A stretch of DNA of 64,000 nucleotides from contig CAUYUJ010014348.1 in assembly GCA_963575745.1 (NCBI GenBank), positions 164,001-228,000 of the forward strand, given 5' to 3'. Origin of the DNA: Prorocentrum cordatum. Lineage: Eukaryota; Sar; Dinophyceae; Prorocentrales; Prorocentraceae. Under the pieces are notes generated by a model, which was given only the letters and a program-made list of their open reading frames with translations, was not told the origin of the DNA and searched no databases. Below are positions 19,785-29,515 of the stretch, piece after piece (position 1 is the first letter of the stretch; each line of letters begins with the position of its first letter). The translations under genes and the position numbers were made by a program.

Positions 19785-20715
19785 AATTGGGGGGTGCGAT
19801 CCACACCTCCCACTTACCCGGTGTCCCCCGGGGGACATCGGGTAACTCGACCTTGCAGGGGGGGGGTGTTAGGCACGGGTTACCCGGTGGCGGGGGGGGG
19901 GCATCGGGTAACTCGACCTTGCACGGGGGGGGGTCGGGCATGAGTTACCCGGTGTCTCCTGGGGGACATCGGGTAAGCGGGGGGTGCTCTCCACACCCCC
20001 CACTTACCCCGTGTCCCCCGAGGGGCGTCGGGTAAGTCGACCTTGCAAGGGGCGCATTCGGCATTATTCGGTAAACCGGTGGACCCCCATGGGACATCGG
20101 AGTCACCCAATGGTCCCCGTGGGATATCGGCCCGTGGGACATCGGAGTTACCCGGTGTCCCCCGGGGAACATCGGGTAACTCGACCTTGCAGGGGGGGGG
20201 GCTGGGCATGGTTACCCGGTGGCCCCCCGTGGGACATCGGAGTTACCCTGTGTCCCCCGTGGGACATCGGAGTTACCCTGTAGTCCCCGTGGGACATCGG
20301 CCCGTGGGACATCGGAAATACCCGGTGGACCCCGTGGGACATCGGAGTTACCCTGTGTCCCCCGGGGCACATCGGGTAACTCGACCTTGCAGGGGGGGGT
20401 CTAGGCATGAATTACCCGGTGGCCCCCCGTGGGACATCAGAGTTACCCGGTGTCCCCCGTGGGACATCGGAGTTACCCTGTAGTCCCCGTGGGACATCGG
20501 CCCGTGGGACATCGGAGTTACCTGGTGTCCCCCGTGGGAACCTGGTGGCCCGTGAGACATCGGCCCGTGGGACATCGGAGTTACCCGGTGTCCCCCGTGG
20601 GACATCGCAGTTACCCTGTAGTCCCCGTGGGACATCGGCCCGTGGGACATCAGAGTTACCCGGTGTCCCCCGTGGGACATCGGAGGTACCCGGTGGTCTC
20701 CGTGGGACTCTGGCC
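19785..20715. repeat. Hairpin-rich GTCCCCC...GGGACATCGG minisatellite
   Basis: The basic 29-bp unit is CCCGTGGGACATCGGAGTTA plus CCCTGTGTC. In 19,785-20,215 it is interspersed with longer units carrying AACTCGACCTTGCAGGGGGG. Several units are near-perfect palindromes, the clearest being 19,814-19,845 (TTACCCGGTGTCCCCC and its complement, one mismatched pair). Frames are open on both strands because the units lack stops. Confidence 0.85.
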
Positions 20716-21265
20716 TGGCCCCCCTCTTGGGGCCCTCTTAGGGCCCTCTTGGAATCCTGCCCAAAAGATGGCTCCAAAGGGGGCCCTAAAAGGGCCCAAA
20801 GAGGGCCCCAAGAGGGCTTCAAGAGGGCCCCAAGAAGGCCCCGGGAATTATGTACCAACCCAGCGGCCGCTAGTACATAACTCCTGGGGCCCTCTTGGGG
20901 CCCTCTGAGGGCCCTCTTGGAGCCATCTTGGGCCCCTGGTTGGCCCTGAGAGGGCCCCAAGGCCCCAGGAATTATGTACCAACCCAGTGGCCGCTGGTAC
21001 ATAACTCCTGGGGCCCTCTTGGGGCCCTCTTGGGCCCCTGGTTAGCCCTAAGAGGGCCCTCTTGGAGCCCTCTTGGGCCCCTGGTTGGCCCTAAGAGGGC
21101 TCCAAGAGGGCCCCAGGAATTATGTACCAACCCAACGGCTGCTGGTACATAACTCCTGAACCCTCTTGGGGCCCTCTTGGAGCCCTCTTGGGCCCCTTGC
21201 GGGCCCATATGATGGCTCCAAGAGGGCCCTAAGAAGGCCCCAAAACGGGCCCAAAAGGGGCCCAA
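20716..21265. repeat. GGGCCCCAAGAGGGCC array with three copies of palindrome P
   Basis: Same composition as 18,951-19,345. Palindrome P copies lie at 20,844-20,884, 20,968-21,009 and 21,114-21,155, each at the point where CCCAAGAGGG flips to CCCTCTTGGG. Confidence 0.8.
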
Positions 21266-21583
21266 GAGAGGCCTCAGAAACCGGTAGTAGGTGTCATCGA
21301 ACAGCGCGTCTGGATGAGACCTCTCAGTGGCCTCTCGGGCGCGTCTTGGAGCCATCTTGGGGCCCTCTGGAGCCCCCTGGGTGCTCCCAAAAAGGTTCCA
21401 AGGGACATCCGAGGAGGAGGGGGAGGTGGAGGGGTGGAGGGGGAGTTGGACGGGGAGTGGAGGGGGAGGTGGAGGGGGGGCGGAGGGGGGTGGTGGAGGG
21501 GGGGGGGGGGAGGGGGGGGGGGGGGGGGGAGGGGGAGGGAGAAGGAGAGGGGTTTGATTAGGAAACTGGAAGAGGTTTGACGA

Positions 21584-21641
<58 letters not shown>

Positions 21642-21652
21642 CACGATGACGA
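21266..21652. repeat. G-rich tract (21,411-21,550) and (GAC)n (21,578-21,641)
   Basis: The G-rich tract is GGAGGGGGAGGTGGAGGGG-like with G runs up to nine or more, suitable for G-quadruplexes on the plus strand. The GAC tract abuts the right arm of the large inverted repeat. Confidence 0.85.
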
Positions 21653-23072
21653 GTGGGCGCCTTGGAGTTCTCGTGGGCCGTCTTGGAGGCGCCTTGGGGG
21701 CCTCTTGGACCGTCTGGAGGCCGTCATGGGGCCGTCTTGGAGGCCTCTTGGGCGCTCTTGGGGCCATCTTGAGGGTCTCAAAATCCGTCAAGAGCCCACG
21801 GGAAATCAGCTGTCTTTGCCTCTTCGGGCCTTCCTGCAGGTCCCCTTGGAGGCTTCTTGGACTGCATTAAAAGCCTCTTGGGGGCCTTTGGGGCCGTCCT
21901 GGGCCATCTTGGGGCCATCTTGGAACGCCTCGGGTGCATCTTGGGCCGTCTTGGAGACACATTGGGGCCGTCTTGGGCTCTCTTGGAGCAATCCTAGCCG
22001 CCTTGGAGGCATCTTGGTGGCCATCTTGGGCCATTTGGGCCGTCTTGGTGGCGATGTGGGCCACACCTTCTGGTCCTTCCGAGGGGCAGGCGGTCTGGGC
22101 CGAAGGCCACTGGGAAGGGTTTGAAAATAACAAGAGCAGCAAAATGTCTGGCACGCCGTCCACCCCTGTGGCAAGCACAGGGGGCGGCGGATCCAAGACG
22201 CCTACGGCGAATCACCGCCGCCCCCAGCCTTTTTGAGAAGCGCCTATGTGGCCAAACGTTGGGCCCCAACTTGGCCAAGCTATCTGATTATGTATTCCCC
22301 CAGCCGCTCCGGAAACTCTTCGGGGAACATTTGGGGGAGGCTGAGGGGGAGGATCAGGAGAGGGAGGAGGAGGAGGAGGAGGAGGAGGAGGAGGAGGAGG
22401 AGGAGAAGGAGGAGGAGGAGGAGGCCTCTTGGGAGCCTCTTGGGGCACTCTTGTGGGGCCTCCTGGGGGCTTCCCGGGGGCCTCTTGGAAGCCTCTTGGG
22501 GGCCTCCTCGGGCCTCTTGGGGGCCTTGGGGGCCTGGGGGGCGTTTTGGGGGCCTCTCCTTGGCTGTCTTAAAGCGTTCCTGGCCCGTCTGACGGGTCTG
22601 ACGCCGTCGGAAGCCGTCTTGGGGGCCTCTCTGAACCGATGTGGGGTCCTCTTGAGGCGCTTCAGGACCGTCTTGGAGGCCATCTTGGCGTCTTAGAGGC
22701 CTCTTGGGGAGGAGGAGGAGAGGAGGAGGAGGAGGAGGAGGAGGAGGAGGAGGAGGAGGAGGAGGAGAGGAGGGAGGAGGGGGAGGAGGAGGAGGAGGAG
22801 GAGGAGGAGGAGGAGGAGGAGGAGGAGGAGGAGGAGGAGGAGGAGGAGGAGGAGGAGCTAGAGGAGGAGGAGGAGGTTGAGGAGGAGGAGAAGGAGGAAG
22901 AGGAAGAAAAGGACTAGGGGAAAAGCAGGCGAAGAGGGAGTAAGAAGAGAAACATGGAGGATGACCAGGCGGAGGCAGGGGGTAGGAGCGAGGAGACACA
23001 GTCGGACAACGAGAGACAAAGTCGGAGCAACCCCCAACCCCCAGAGTCTGGGGGCGCCCCAGAGTCTGAACA
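21653..23072. repeat. Large inverted repeat, right arm
   Basis: Reverse complement of 16,326-17,676. Differences seen by eye are an expanded GGA tract (22,706-22,918, about 210 bp against about 60 bp in the left arm), a larger GGA tract at 22,345-22,425, and a deletion of about 35 bp next to the J core near 21,772-21,780. Confidence 0.85.
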
Positions 23073-23084
23073 GCAACTTGTTCA

Positions 23085-23195
23085 GATCATAGGTTCCATA
23101 TCTTCTGGATGTTCGTTTCCCCTCTCGTAGTTTTCTTTTGTTTTCTGGGCATCTGCGCTTTTTTCGTGTCAGTGGGATTTGTTTACCTCCTGACG
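23085..23195 (+). repeat. Diverged relative of repeat A
   Basis: CATATCTTCTGGATGTTCG, then GTTTTCTGGGCATCTGCGC, TTCGTGTCAGTGGGATTTG and TTTACCTCCTG follow the A order. It sits just outside the right end of the large inverted repeat. Confidence 0.45.
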
Positions 23196-23199
23196 TGCG

Positions 23200-24519
23200 C
23201 GAGATGACACAGCGATCTTGCTCGGTGGTTTACGCGGGCCGCCAGCGCGGCACGCCACACTTGAAGCGAAGGAATTTACGCGCGACCTTACGCGGGCAAC
23301 TGGCGCGCCAGTGCCGGTGAAGGCGACACTATTTTGTTCCGTCGCTCGAACGGTGTCTGCAACCTGGAGACAGAAGCAGTGGGGACGCCAAACAGCAACG
23401 GCTGTCACGGACTTGTCAGCGGCTGCTATTGGGCAGGCGATGCTCGTCCCAATGTCTGCGGATGACACCGACAACAACTCCTGACCAACGTGAGCAAGAC
23501 CTGGGGCAGTGTCTGTCTCCATTTGTTCCACCCCAGTTTCGCTTCTCTAGATAACCAGCTCAGAAAACCCTGAATCCTCAAATACGAACGCCCCCTTTTA
23601 TTTCCGCCGCCTTCAGCCGGCGGACCATCCGCCGTTTTGGCTTCCCCTGGGCTCCGCCGCGAGCGAGGCGCGCCGCAAGCGCTTTCCCGTATATCTGCCA
23701 CGGTGCGTCGTGCTTCTCAATCCGTGGCCCGAGCAATCCCGATTCCTTCTCCGAGGACAGCTGCCCGTCTCGCGCCCACTTTTGGAGGGCTCTGGAAGCC
23801 GAACGTTCCAGAGCAAGCGCTGCGACCGGGAAGCCACATGCGTCGGCTGGCTGGGCCCGCGGGCCCCGGCAGCGCTCTCGGCGAGGCGCAGCGGCTGGAC
23901 CGCCTCCCGCGGCTGCAAGTCCACCAGGAGCCGACGAAAGCGCCCCACGACCCCCATCCGCGTCGAGACGGCGACGCGGCGGCGCTCGCAGCTGACAGCC
24001 GCCCAGCAAGGGCGCTGCCGCACCCACGGAGGGCCCCGATGGAACACGAGACCGAAACGCCCCACGACCCGCTTCCCTGAGCATCATTGAGCCGACCCCT
24101 GTCCCATCTGGCATGTCCTTGGGCACGCTGGCCGATGTAAGCTCGAGGAGGAGGGAGAGGGGGGGGGGGGCGCGGAGGAAGTCGAGGAGGGGACGGACGA
24201 GGGGGGGAAGACGGGAGGGAGGGCGAGGGGGGGAGCACGAGGAGGAACGCGAGGAGGGACAGCGAGGAGGAGGGCGAGGAGGGGAGGGGCGAGGAGGGGA
24301 GGGACGACTATTACCAGCCGAGAGCGAAGGGGGGGAGGACCCATCATTGAAGAGTCTCTGCGGCGAGTTACCCTTAGATGAGGATAGAGGTTGTTCCCTT
24401 CGGGCTTCAACGGGCCTGTCCCCAACTGGTGGGGCGGGATGGTGAGGCTGAGATACCATGGCCTGGATGGGATTTGGAAGTCTTTGGGGGGTCAGAACTG
24501 GATGGGGCCCCCAAAAATC
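23200..24519. other. No firm gene; possible minus-strand coding fragment 23,578-23,830; GA-rich tract 24,140-24,320
   Basis: A minus frame ends with a plausible mixed composition (ASRALQKWARDGQLSSEKES ... IYGKALAARLARG) before a stop at 23,578, but I recognise no family and found no splice evidence. 24,140-24,320 is GAGGAGGG-rich. Confidence 0.2.
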
Positions 24520-24760
24520 GGCCAGGAGTGGAGATGAGGCCAAATCCGTTCAAAATCTGTCCCCGGACCCCCGTCCATCTGGTGGGGTTTTTCACCCTGG
24601 CGCCGTTTTGACGGTTCTGGGCCCCCCCAACGGCCCCTGGAAACAGAAACAACGGCAAAAACCTTCTCAAGCCCAGAACCTCGAAACTGCCCGCCCTTAC
24701 TGCTGGCCGGAACCAATGCTGGGCCACCTCAAAACCCCCAACCGGCTCCAAACGGGGATT
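24520..24760. repeat. Dispersed repeat F, copy 1
   Basis: Shares with 39,600-39,850 an ordered series: GAGGCCAAxxCCGxTCAxAATC, CCCCGGAC, GGTGGGGTTTTTC-like, GACxGTTCxxGGC, CAxAACCTCGAA, GCTGGCCGGAACCAxTGCTG, GGGCCACCTCA and AACCGGCTCCAA. Identity is moderate (diverged copies). No function assigned. Confidence 0.6.
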
Positions 24761-25001
24761 GGGAGACAGTCGAGACTGATAGTCAAGGTGATCGACTTCC
24801 CCGAGGTACCCTTCCGTCTTTGCCTCATAGGCAATCTTCGGTCCATCCTCAACCACTTGCGACGGCCAACCCATTTCGAAAACACTCGAAAACACTTCGG
24901 CATGGCTGTCCAATGCCCTTTGCATCCTTACCGCGCATCCTTACCATCAAGATTCACTGTATGATAAGCTACCCCCGGCTTAATTATCGGGTGCGGCCTC
25001 A

Positions 25002-25133
25002 CCGACCCCTGGCAAACCATCCCCTTCCGTAGCGTCACCCTTGCCTTTTCGAGCCTTCTTCTGGCCGCTCACATACGTCTCGGGGCGAGGCGCGGGGGGA
25101 CGTGACGGAAGGGATGGTTTGCTAGGGGTCCGG
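25002..25133. mobile_element. MITE-like foldback, ~30-bp TIRs
   Basis: CCGACCCCTGGCAAACCATC (25,002) continuing CCCTTCCGT is inverted as ACGGAAGGGATGGTTTGCTA and GGGGTCCGG ending at 25,133. The two TIRs differ at a few positions. No coding content. Confidence 0.75.
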
Positions 25134-25224
25134 GGAAACCAGAAGGTACCGACCTCTCCCGGGGTGCGCTCTGACCAGAATGTCGAATCGAATCCAACGG
25201 TGGTAAAAAACCCTTAGAAGGGGA

Positions 25225-25330
25225 AACGAAGGATGTATGTATATGTGCATATCTGTATGTATGACTCACTCTCTCTCTCTCTCTAAACATATCTTTATGT
25301 ATGTGTGTGTATATATATATAGATGTATCG
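25225..25330. repeat. AT-rich TATG/CT/TA microsatellites
   Basis: GTATGTATATGTGCATAT, (CT)8-9 and (TA)5-6 occur within 100 bp, an AT-rich island in a GC-rich setting. Confidence 0.85.
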
Positions 25331-25333
25331 GTA

Positions 25334-26366
25334 CCTTTCCCTCGCCTGCGGGTCGTTTGCGCCGCTTCTGCTGCTTAACCGCGATCGTGGCGAGGCGACG
25401 GCCCGGCGGCGCTCGCAGCTCGGCAGCCGCTCCGAGGGCGCTGCCCGGCCCGGCGCCGCCGCCCGCGGCGGGCAGCTGCTGGCGCCGCGCCCTGGCGGCC
25501 ACGGCCTCGGGGCCCAGAGGGGGGCGGGCCAACTCGCGCACGCAGGCCCGCAGCAGGTCAGAAGAGAGCGGGCAGGATGCACAAGGCAACGCGCGGTCGA
25601 GCTGCAACGGGGGAGACGGGGAGAAAAAGGAGAGAGAGAGAGAGAGAACAACAAAAAAAAAGGAAGCGCGCCCAACCCGGCTCCTGGGTTCCTGCGTTCC
25701 TGCGCCACGCGGGCTTGGCACGGAAGGGAAGGGAGGGAGTGCCCGAGCCAACGAATCGCGTTGATGATCTTCGCATCGCGAGTATCCTCACGGCGCGCCC
25801 TGAAGAGCGTGGAACTAGCATCTCGGGCTCCGTGCTTCACCAGCTTGCCAACAGAAAGCCCCTTCAATCGCCAGTCATCGCTAGGGCGTTCGCCACCGCG
25901 CCCTCTCCTTTCGGAGGCCACGTGCAGCCGACCGCGCGCTGCAGATTTTTGACCTGATGCAAACCGCGCTGTGTAGGGGCGCAGGAGGAGGGGAAGGGAC
26001 AGGGGGGATCCTCCCTTCTCCTCCGATCCCTACAGTCGAGGCGTTGACCTAAGGAACCCTAAATAAGGAACGAAGCCCCTTTTATCCATAAGTTAAACTT
26101 CGAATTCCCATCGAAAACATAAGGAAACCTGAGGCAAGCTGTGAAACACTTAAGGAACGCGGAGCCCCTCCCCAACCAAAAAGGTTCCTTCTTCAGGGCC
26201 CCGACTGTATCCTCCAACTCCCCCGCCCCCCCGAGAAAAAGGAGCACTGGAGGACGGGGCTGCGCGGAGTTGGTCCTGGCTGGCTGCTGCCTCTCACGGC
26301 TTGCAATTGCTGCCCTTTCAGCCATCCCAAACCTTAGCTGCAACAGCCACTGGGAATGCCACCTCG
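25334..26366. other. No firm gene; minus-strand fragment 25,730-25,921 possibly coding
   Basis: The minus frame from 25,921 (MASERRGRGGERPSDDWRLK ...) has a less biased composition for about 60 codons. 25,620-25,665 is a GAGA/A-rich tract. These could be exons of the minus-strand gene whose start is marked by the relic leader at 27.6 kb, but nothing proves linkage. Confidence 0.2.
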
Positions 26367-26792
26367 TCATCCGCTGCCTTCGACGATGGTGGCGTTGACG
26401 CGGTTCGGGACATCCGCGAACACGCGTTCGTCCTCTGGGGTGGCCAGAAAGCTGATGACCGATCGACATACCAAGGAAGCAACGCCCACGACTCGGCGTA
26501 CGTAGGCCTCACTGCGATCAAACACGTCGTACTTGATGGCCGCGGGACCCAACTTTGAATTGTCGACGGGGCCGGGGCAATCATACACCATCACGGTCGA
26601 GACCTTGCTCTGGACATCGTTCTCGAAAGAACTGAGGCTGCTGAGGCCCTCATTGAAATCGGGGTCCCAACACGATTGTACTGCTACAGAAATGAAATTA
26701 CAACTCAGAAGCAACTTGTGTGAAATCCCGGCACGCTGTTCTGACTTCACATATCCGATTGTGTTGGTTTCGGCCACTCTGAGAAGGCCCAC
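26367..26792 (-). CDS. Possible coding segment, unknown protein
   Basis: A 141-codon minus-strand frame with mixed composition (for example YVKSEQRAGISHKLLLSCNF and SVISFLATPEDERVFADVPN) in a stretch of ordinary GC, unlike the repeat-driven frames elsewhere. It lies 0.8 kb downstream, in the same direction, of the relic spliced leader at 27,581-27,601. I recognise no domain. It may be an exon or a decayed retrogene part. Confidence 0.3.
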   Translation of the reverse strand: MGLLRVAETNTIGYVKSEQRAGISHKLLLSCNFISVAVQSCWDPDFNEGLSSLSSFENDVQSKVSTVMVYDCPGPVDNSKLGPAAIKYDVFDRSEAYVRRVVGVASLVCRSVISFLATPEDERVFADVPNRVNATIVEGSG

Positions 26793-26894
26793 GTGCTTCT
26801 TTGATTCCCCCTACTCCATGACCGTGGCCGAATCCTGATTTAGCCTGCAATGAAGAAATAACGCTTGTCCGTATCCGCGTTGGGCTTTCAGGAC

Positions 26895-27317
26895 TCAGCC
26901 GCTTGAACCTGCGGCGTCGGCGCCACTGGAGCCTCTTGACAAGGGAAATGCGTCACATCCCGCTTGCCCCTGCTGCGAGACTGGCAGTTTGGCCACGCAC
27001 CCGAAAGACAAGACGCCCGCCCGAAAGTCTATCACCATGGTCTGAATGCCGTGTAGCCTCTCCAACATGGCTTCGGATGCATGGTCTGTGTTGTCCACTG
27101 TCTGAATGGACTGGTCGCGAGCACGTTTCAACCTCCTCCTTCGCACTGCTGACGCCGAGCTTGGGCTTCCTGGTCGCCCGGGGGCTGCCCCTCGGAGGCG
27201 CCGCCCAGGCCAAGACCGATGTTGTGACTGCTGCCCTCCGCTACACGACCTGACGTCGAAGCGGAGCACGTGGTGGAGACAGGGGTGCTTCTTTAGCGCC
27301 GAAGCGTTGCGCGCCAC
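26895..27317 (-). CDS. Possible coding segment, unknown protein
   Basis: A minus frame of about 140 codons whose second half (DQSIQTVDNTDHASEAMLER followed by LHGIQTMVIDF) looks helical and protein-like, then GSSGADAAGSSG and a stop. It lies between the relic leader and the 26,367-26,792 frame. The upstream continuation in another frame (from ATG at 27,544, MQTCWFVYTLRG) would need a splice or frameshift. No family recognised. Confidence 0.3.
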   Translation of the reverse strand: MARNASALKKHPCLHHVLRFDVRSCSGGQQSQHRSWPGRRLRGAAPGRPGSPSSASAVRRRRLKRARDQSIQTVDNTDHASEAMLERLHGIQTMVIDFRAGVLSFGCVAKLPVSQQGQAGCDAFPLSRGSSGADAAGSSG

Positions 27318-27580
27318 TTCCCCTGGCCGTTCACCCCGGCCTGCGCCTCACCCAAAAATAGGCCAATGCTTGCCTGAGAGATGTGGCAGACCCGAGTGTG
27401 CGCATGGTCTAGACTTGCATGAAGATGAAAGGATGATGAACCTCGCGCTGCACATGCGAGCCCCTGGTAAGGTTCGCCCGCCTTTTTAGAAAGCAGGCCC
27501 AACAAAGCACCACGTAGAGTGTACACAAACCAACATGTTTGCATGACTGTAAACGAATGGGAAATATGCCGCAAATGACG

Positions 27581-27601
27581 CTTGAGCTCAAATGGCTACG
27601 G
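27581..27601 (-). other. Relic dinoflagellate spliced leader
   Basis: On the minus strand the bases read CCGTAGCCATTTGAGCTCAA then G. The known dinoflagellate trans-spliced leader is (D)CCGTAGCCATTTTGGCTCAAG; 19 of 21 positions match and the preceding base is T, allowed by the D. A leader in genomic DNA is the established mark of an mRNA that was reverse transcribed and reinserted. The retroposed cDNA would run from 27,580 downwards on the minus strand. Chance occurrence with only two mismatches in 64 kb is very unlikely. Confidence 0.75.
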
Positions 27602-27654
27602 AATGGCCAGCTCGAAAAGGGCCTCCACGATCGTCGATCCTTGATGCTTCTCTT

Positions 27655-27860
27655 GCTCCTGTTCCTTTTTCTCCCACTCCTCCTCCTCCTCTCGCTCTTC
27701 CTCCTCCTCCTCCTCCTCCTCCTCCTCCTCCTCCGTCTCATCCTGTTTTCCCCTCCTCCTTCGCCATCTCCTTTTGCTCCTCTTCCTCCTCCTCCTCCTC
27801 ATCCTCATCCACCTCCTCTTATTCCTCCTCTTCCTCATGTTGTTGTTATCCTTCTTCTTC
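27655..27860. repeat. (CCT)n microsatellite
   Basis: CTCCTC-rich tract with CTT interruptions. It lies immediately upstream (minus-strand sense) of the relic leader. Confidence 0.9.
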
Positions 27861-28164
27861 TTGTTATCATTGATATGAGTATTACTGGTATTCGTATGGC
27901 TATTAATCGTATTATGAATATTTTGCGCCGGCTCCCTTGTGGGGCCACCAGGCTGTAGGCCGGAGGTTCGCAGTTTTCTGTACCAGTTGCAGCTTCCAGT
28001 TTCCACTGTTACAGTTCTGCTTCTTGCTGCTTACTGTTCCTTCCTACAGTTCTGCTTCTTGCTGCTTAGTGTTGCTTGTTGATGGACCGCGCGAGGGGGG
28101 GAGGCCCAAAACGGACATTTCTACCACCCCCAAATCGTATTGTCTGAATTGCTGGGAAATTGAC
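27861..28164. other. No gene; 40-bp direct duplication at 28,010-28,075
   Basis: TTACAGTTCTGCTTCTTGCT and GCTTA(C/G)TGTT occur twice in tandem. The rest is unremarkable. Confidence 0.6.
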
Positions 28165-28850
28165 ACCCCTCACGCAGATCGGCAGGGTCAGGGTACAGAA
28201 ACACATGGGATTTGCCGCATTTCTAAAATTCGGTGGCACCTCTCACGCAGATCGGCGGGGTCAGGGTCCAAAAACATATAGGATTTGCAACATTTCTGAA
28301 ATTCGGTGGCACCTCTCACGCAGATCGGCGGGGTCAGAGACCAAAAACACATGGGATTTGTCATGTTTCTGAAATCTGGCGGCACCCCTCACGCAGATCG
28401 GCGGGGTCAGGGTCCAAGACACACATGGGATTTGCCACATTTCTGAAATCAGGTGGCACCCCTCACGCAGATCGGCGGGGTCAGGGTCCAAAAACAAAAG
28501 GGATTCGCAACATGTCTAAAATTCGGTGGCACCCCTCACGCAGATCGGCGGGGTCAGAGTCCAAAAACACATGGGATTTGCCATCGGCGGGGTCAGGGTC
28601 CAAAAACAAAGGGATCTGCCACATCTCTGAAATTCGGCGGCACCCCTCACGCAGATCGGCAAGGTCAGGGTCCAAAAACACAAGGGAATTGCCACATTTC
28701 TGAAATCCGGCGGCACCCTTCACGCAGATCCGCAGGGTCAGGGTCCAAAAGCGCAGGGGATTTGCACATTTCTGAAACTCGGCGGCACCCCTCACGCAGA
28801 TCCGTAGGGTCAGGGTCGAAAAACAAACAGGTCCCAACACTGCTTCACGG
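28165..28850. repeat. 73-bp tandem array, ~9.5 copies
   Basis: CACGCAGATCGGCGGGGTCA recurs at 28,171, 28,244, 28,317, 28,390, 28,464, 28,537, 28,648, 28,721 and 28,793. The unit continues GGGTCCAAAAACACATGGGA, TTTGCCACATTTCTGAAATT and CGGTGGCACCCCT. One unit near 28,585 is truncated (38 bp). The period is not a multiple of three. Confidence 0.95.
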
Positions 28851-28959
28851 CGAAGCCAACGCCTCATGACTTCGCTCTTCCATAACCCATTCTCCGAGAG
28901 AGGGGGCCGGCGGCAGGGGGCGAAGCCCTTACGGATAATGATTCTTGCTACTTGTCAGA

Positions 28960-29515
28960 ATGAAGGGGCCGAACGGTCATTCATTGTCCCTGGGTGCGTG
29001 GCTGAAGTGAAGATCCGTGGTGAAAATTCTGCTTGTTGTTGTTGTCTGTCCCACCCGCGACCCACCCGCGACCCACCCCGCGACCCATCCCGCGAACCAC
29101 CCCGCGACCCACCCCGCGACCCACCCCGCGACCCATCTCGCGACCCACCTGCGACCCAACCCGCGACCCACCCCGCGACCCACCCCGCGACCCACCCGCG
29201 ACCCACCAGCGACCCATCCGCGACTCATCCGCGACCCACTCGCGACCCACCTGCGACCCACCCGCGACCAACCCGCGACCCAACAACAACCCACTCGCGA
29301 CCCACCCGCGACCCACCTGCGACCCATTTGCGACCCACCAGCGACCCACCCGCGACCTACCCACATTGGCTAAACGTGAAAATCGGCGCCTGCGGTGGGC
29401 TCGTTGCATAATTTGTGATACTGTTGCTCCTGAGACGGGCTTCCCCAGAGACTCGCACACTGCCGACGTCCCCACCGCCCCCTCACTCTTATCCGCATTT
29501 GCGGGGTGCTACGTA
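28960..29515 (+). mobile_element. Element G, copy 1 (~555 bp)
   Basis: The left end is TGAAGGGGCCGAACGGTCAT followed by TCATTGTCCCTGGGTGCGTG and GCTGAAGTG. The right end is CCCCCTCACTCTTATCCGCA then TTTGCGGGGTGCTACGTA. Inside are a short TTG tract, a (CGACCCACC)n array (29,040-29,365) and a CGGCGCCTGCGGTGGGC segment. The same modules, in the same order and between the same ends, make up 49,501-51,254. No gene; moving machinery must be external. Confidence 0.65.
29040..29365. repeat. (CCCGCGACCCAC)n degenerate tandem array
   Basis: About 30 units of 9-11 bp, CGACCCACC with C or CG insertions. The array is stop-free in several frames. Confidence 0.9.

Noticed and set aside
28165-28850. CRISPR array from regularly spaced repeats
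   Set aside because: Units are contiguous 73-bp repeats with no unique spacers, no cas genes, and the genome is eukaryotic.
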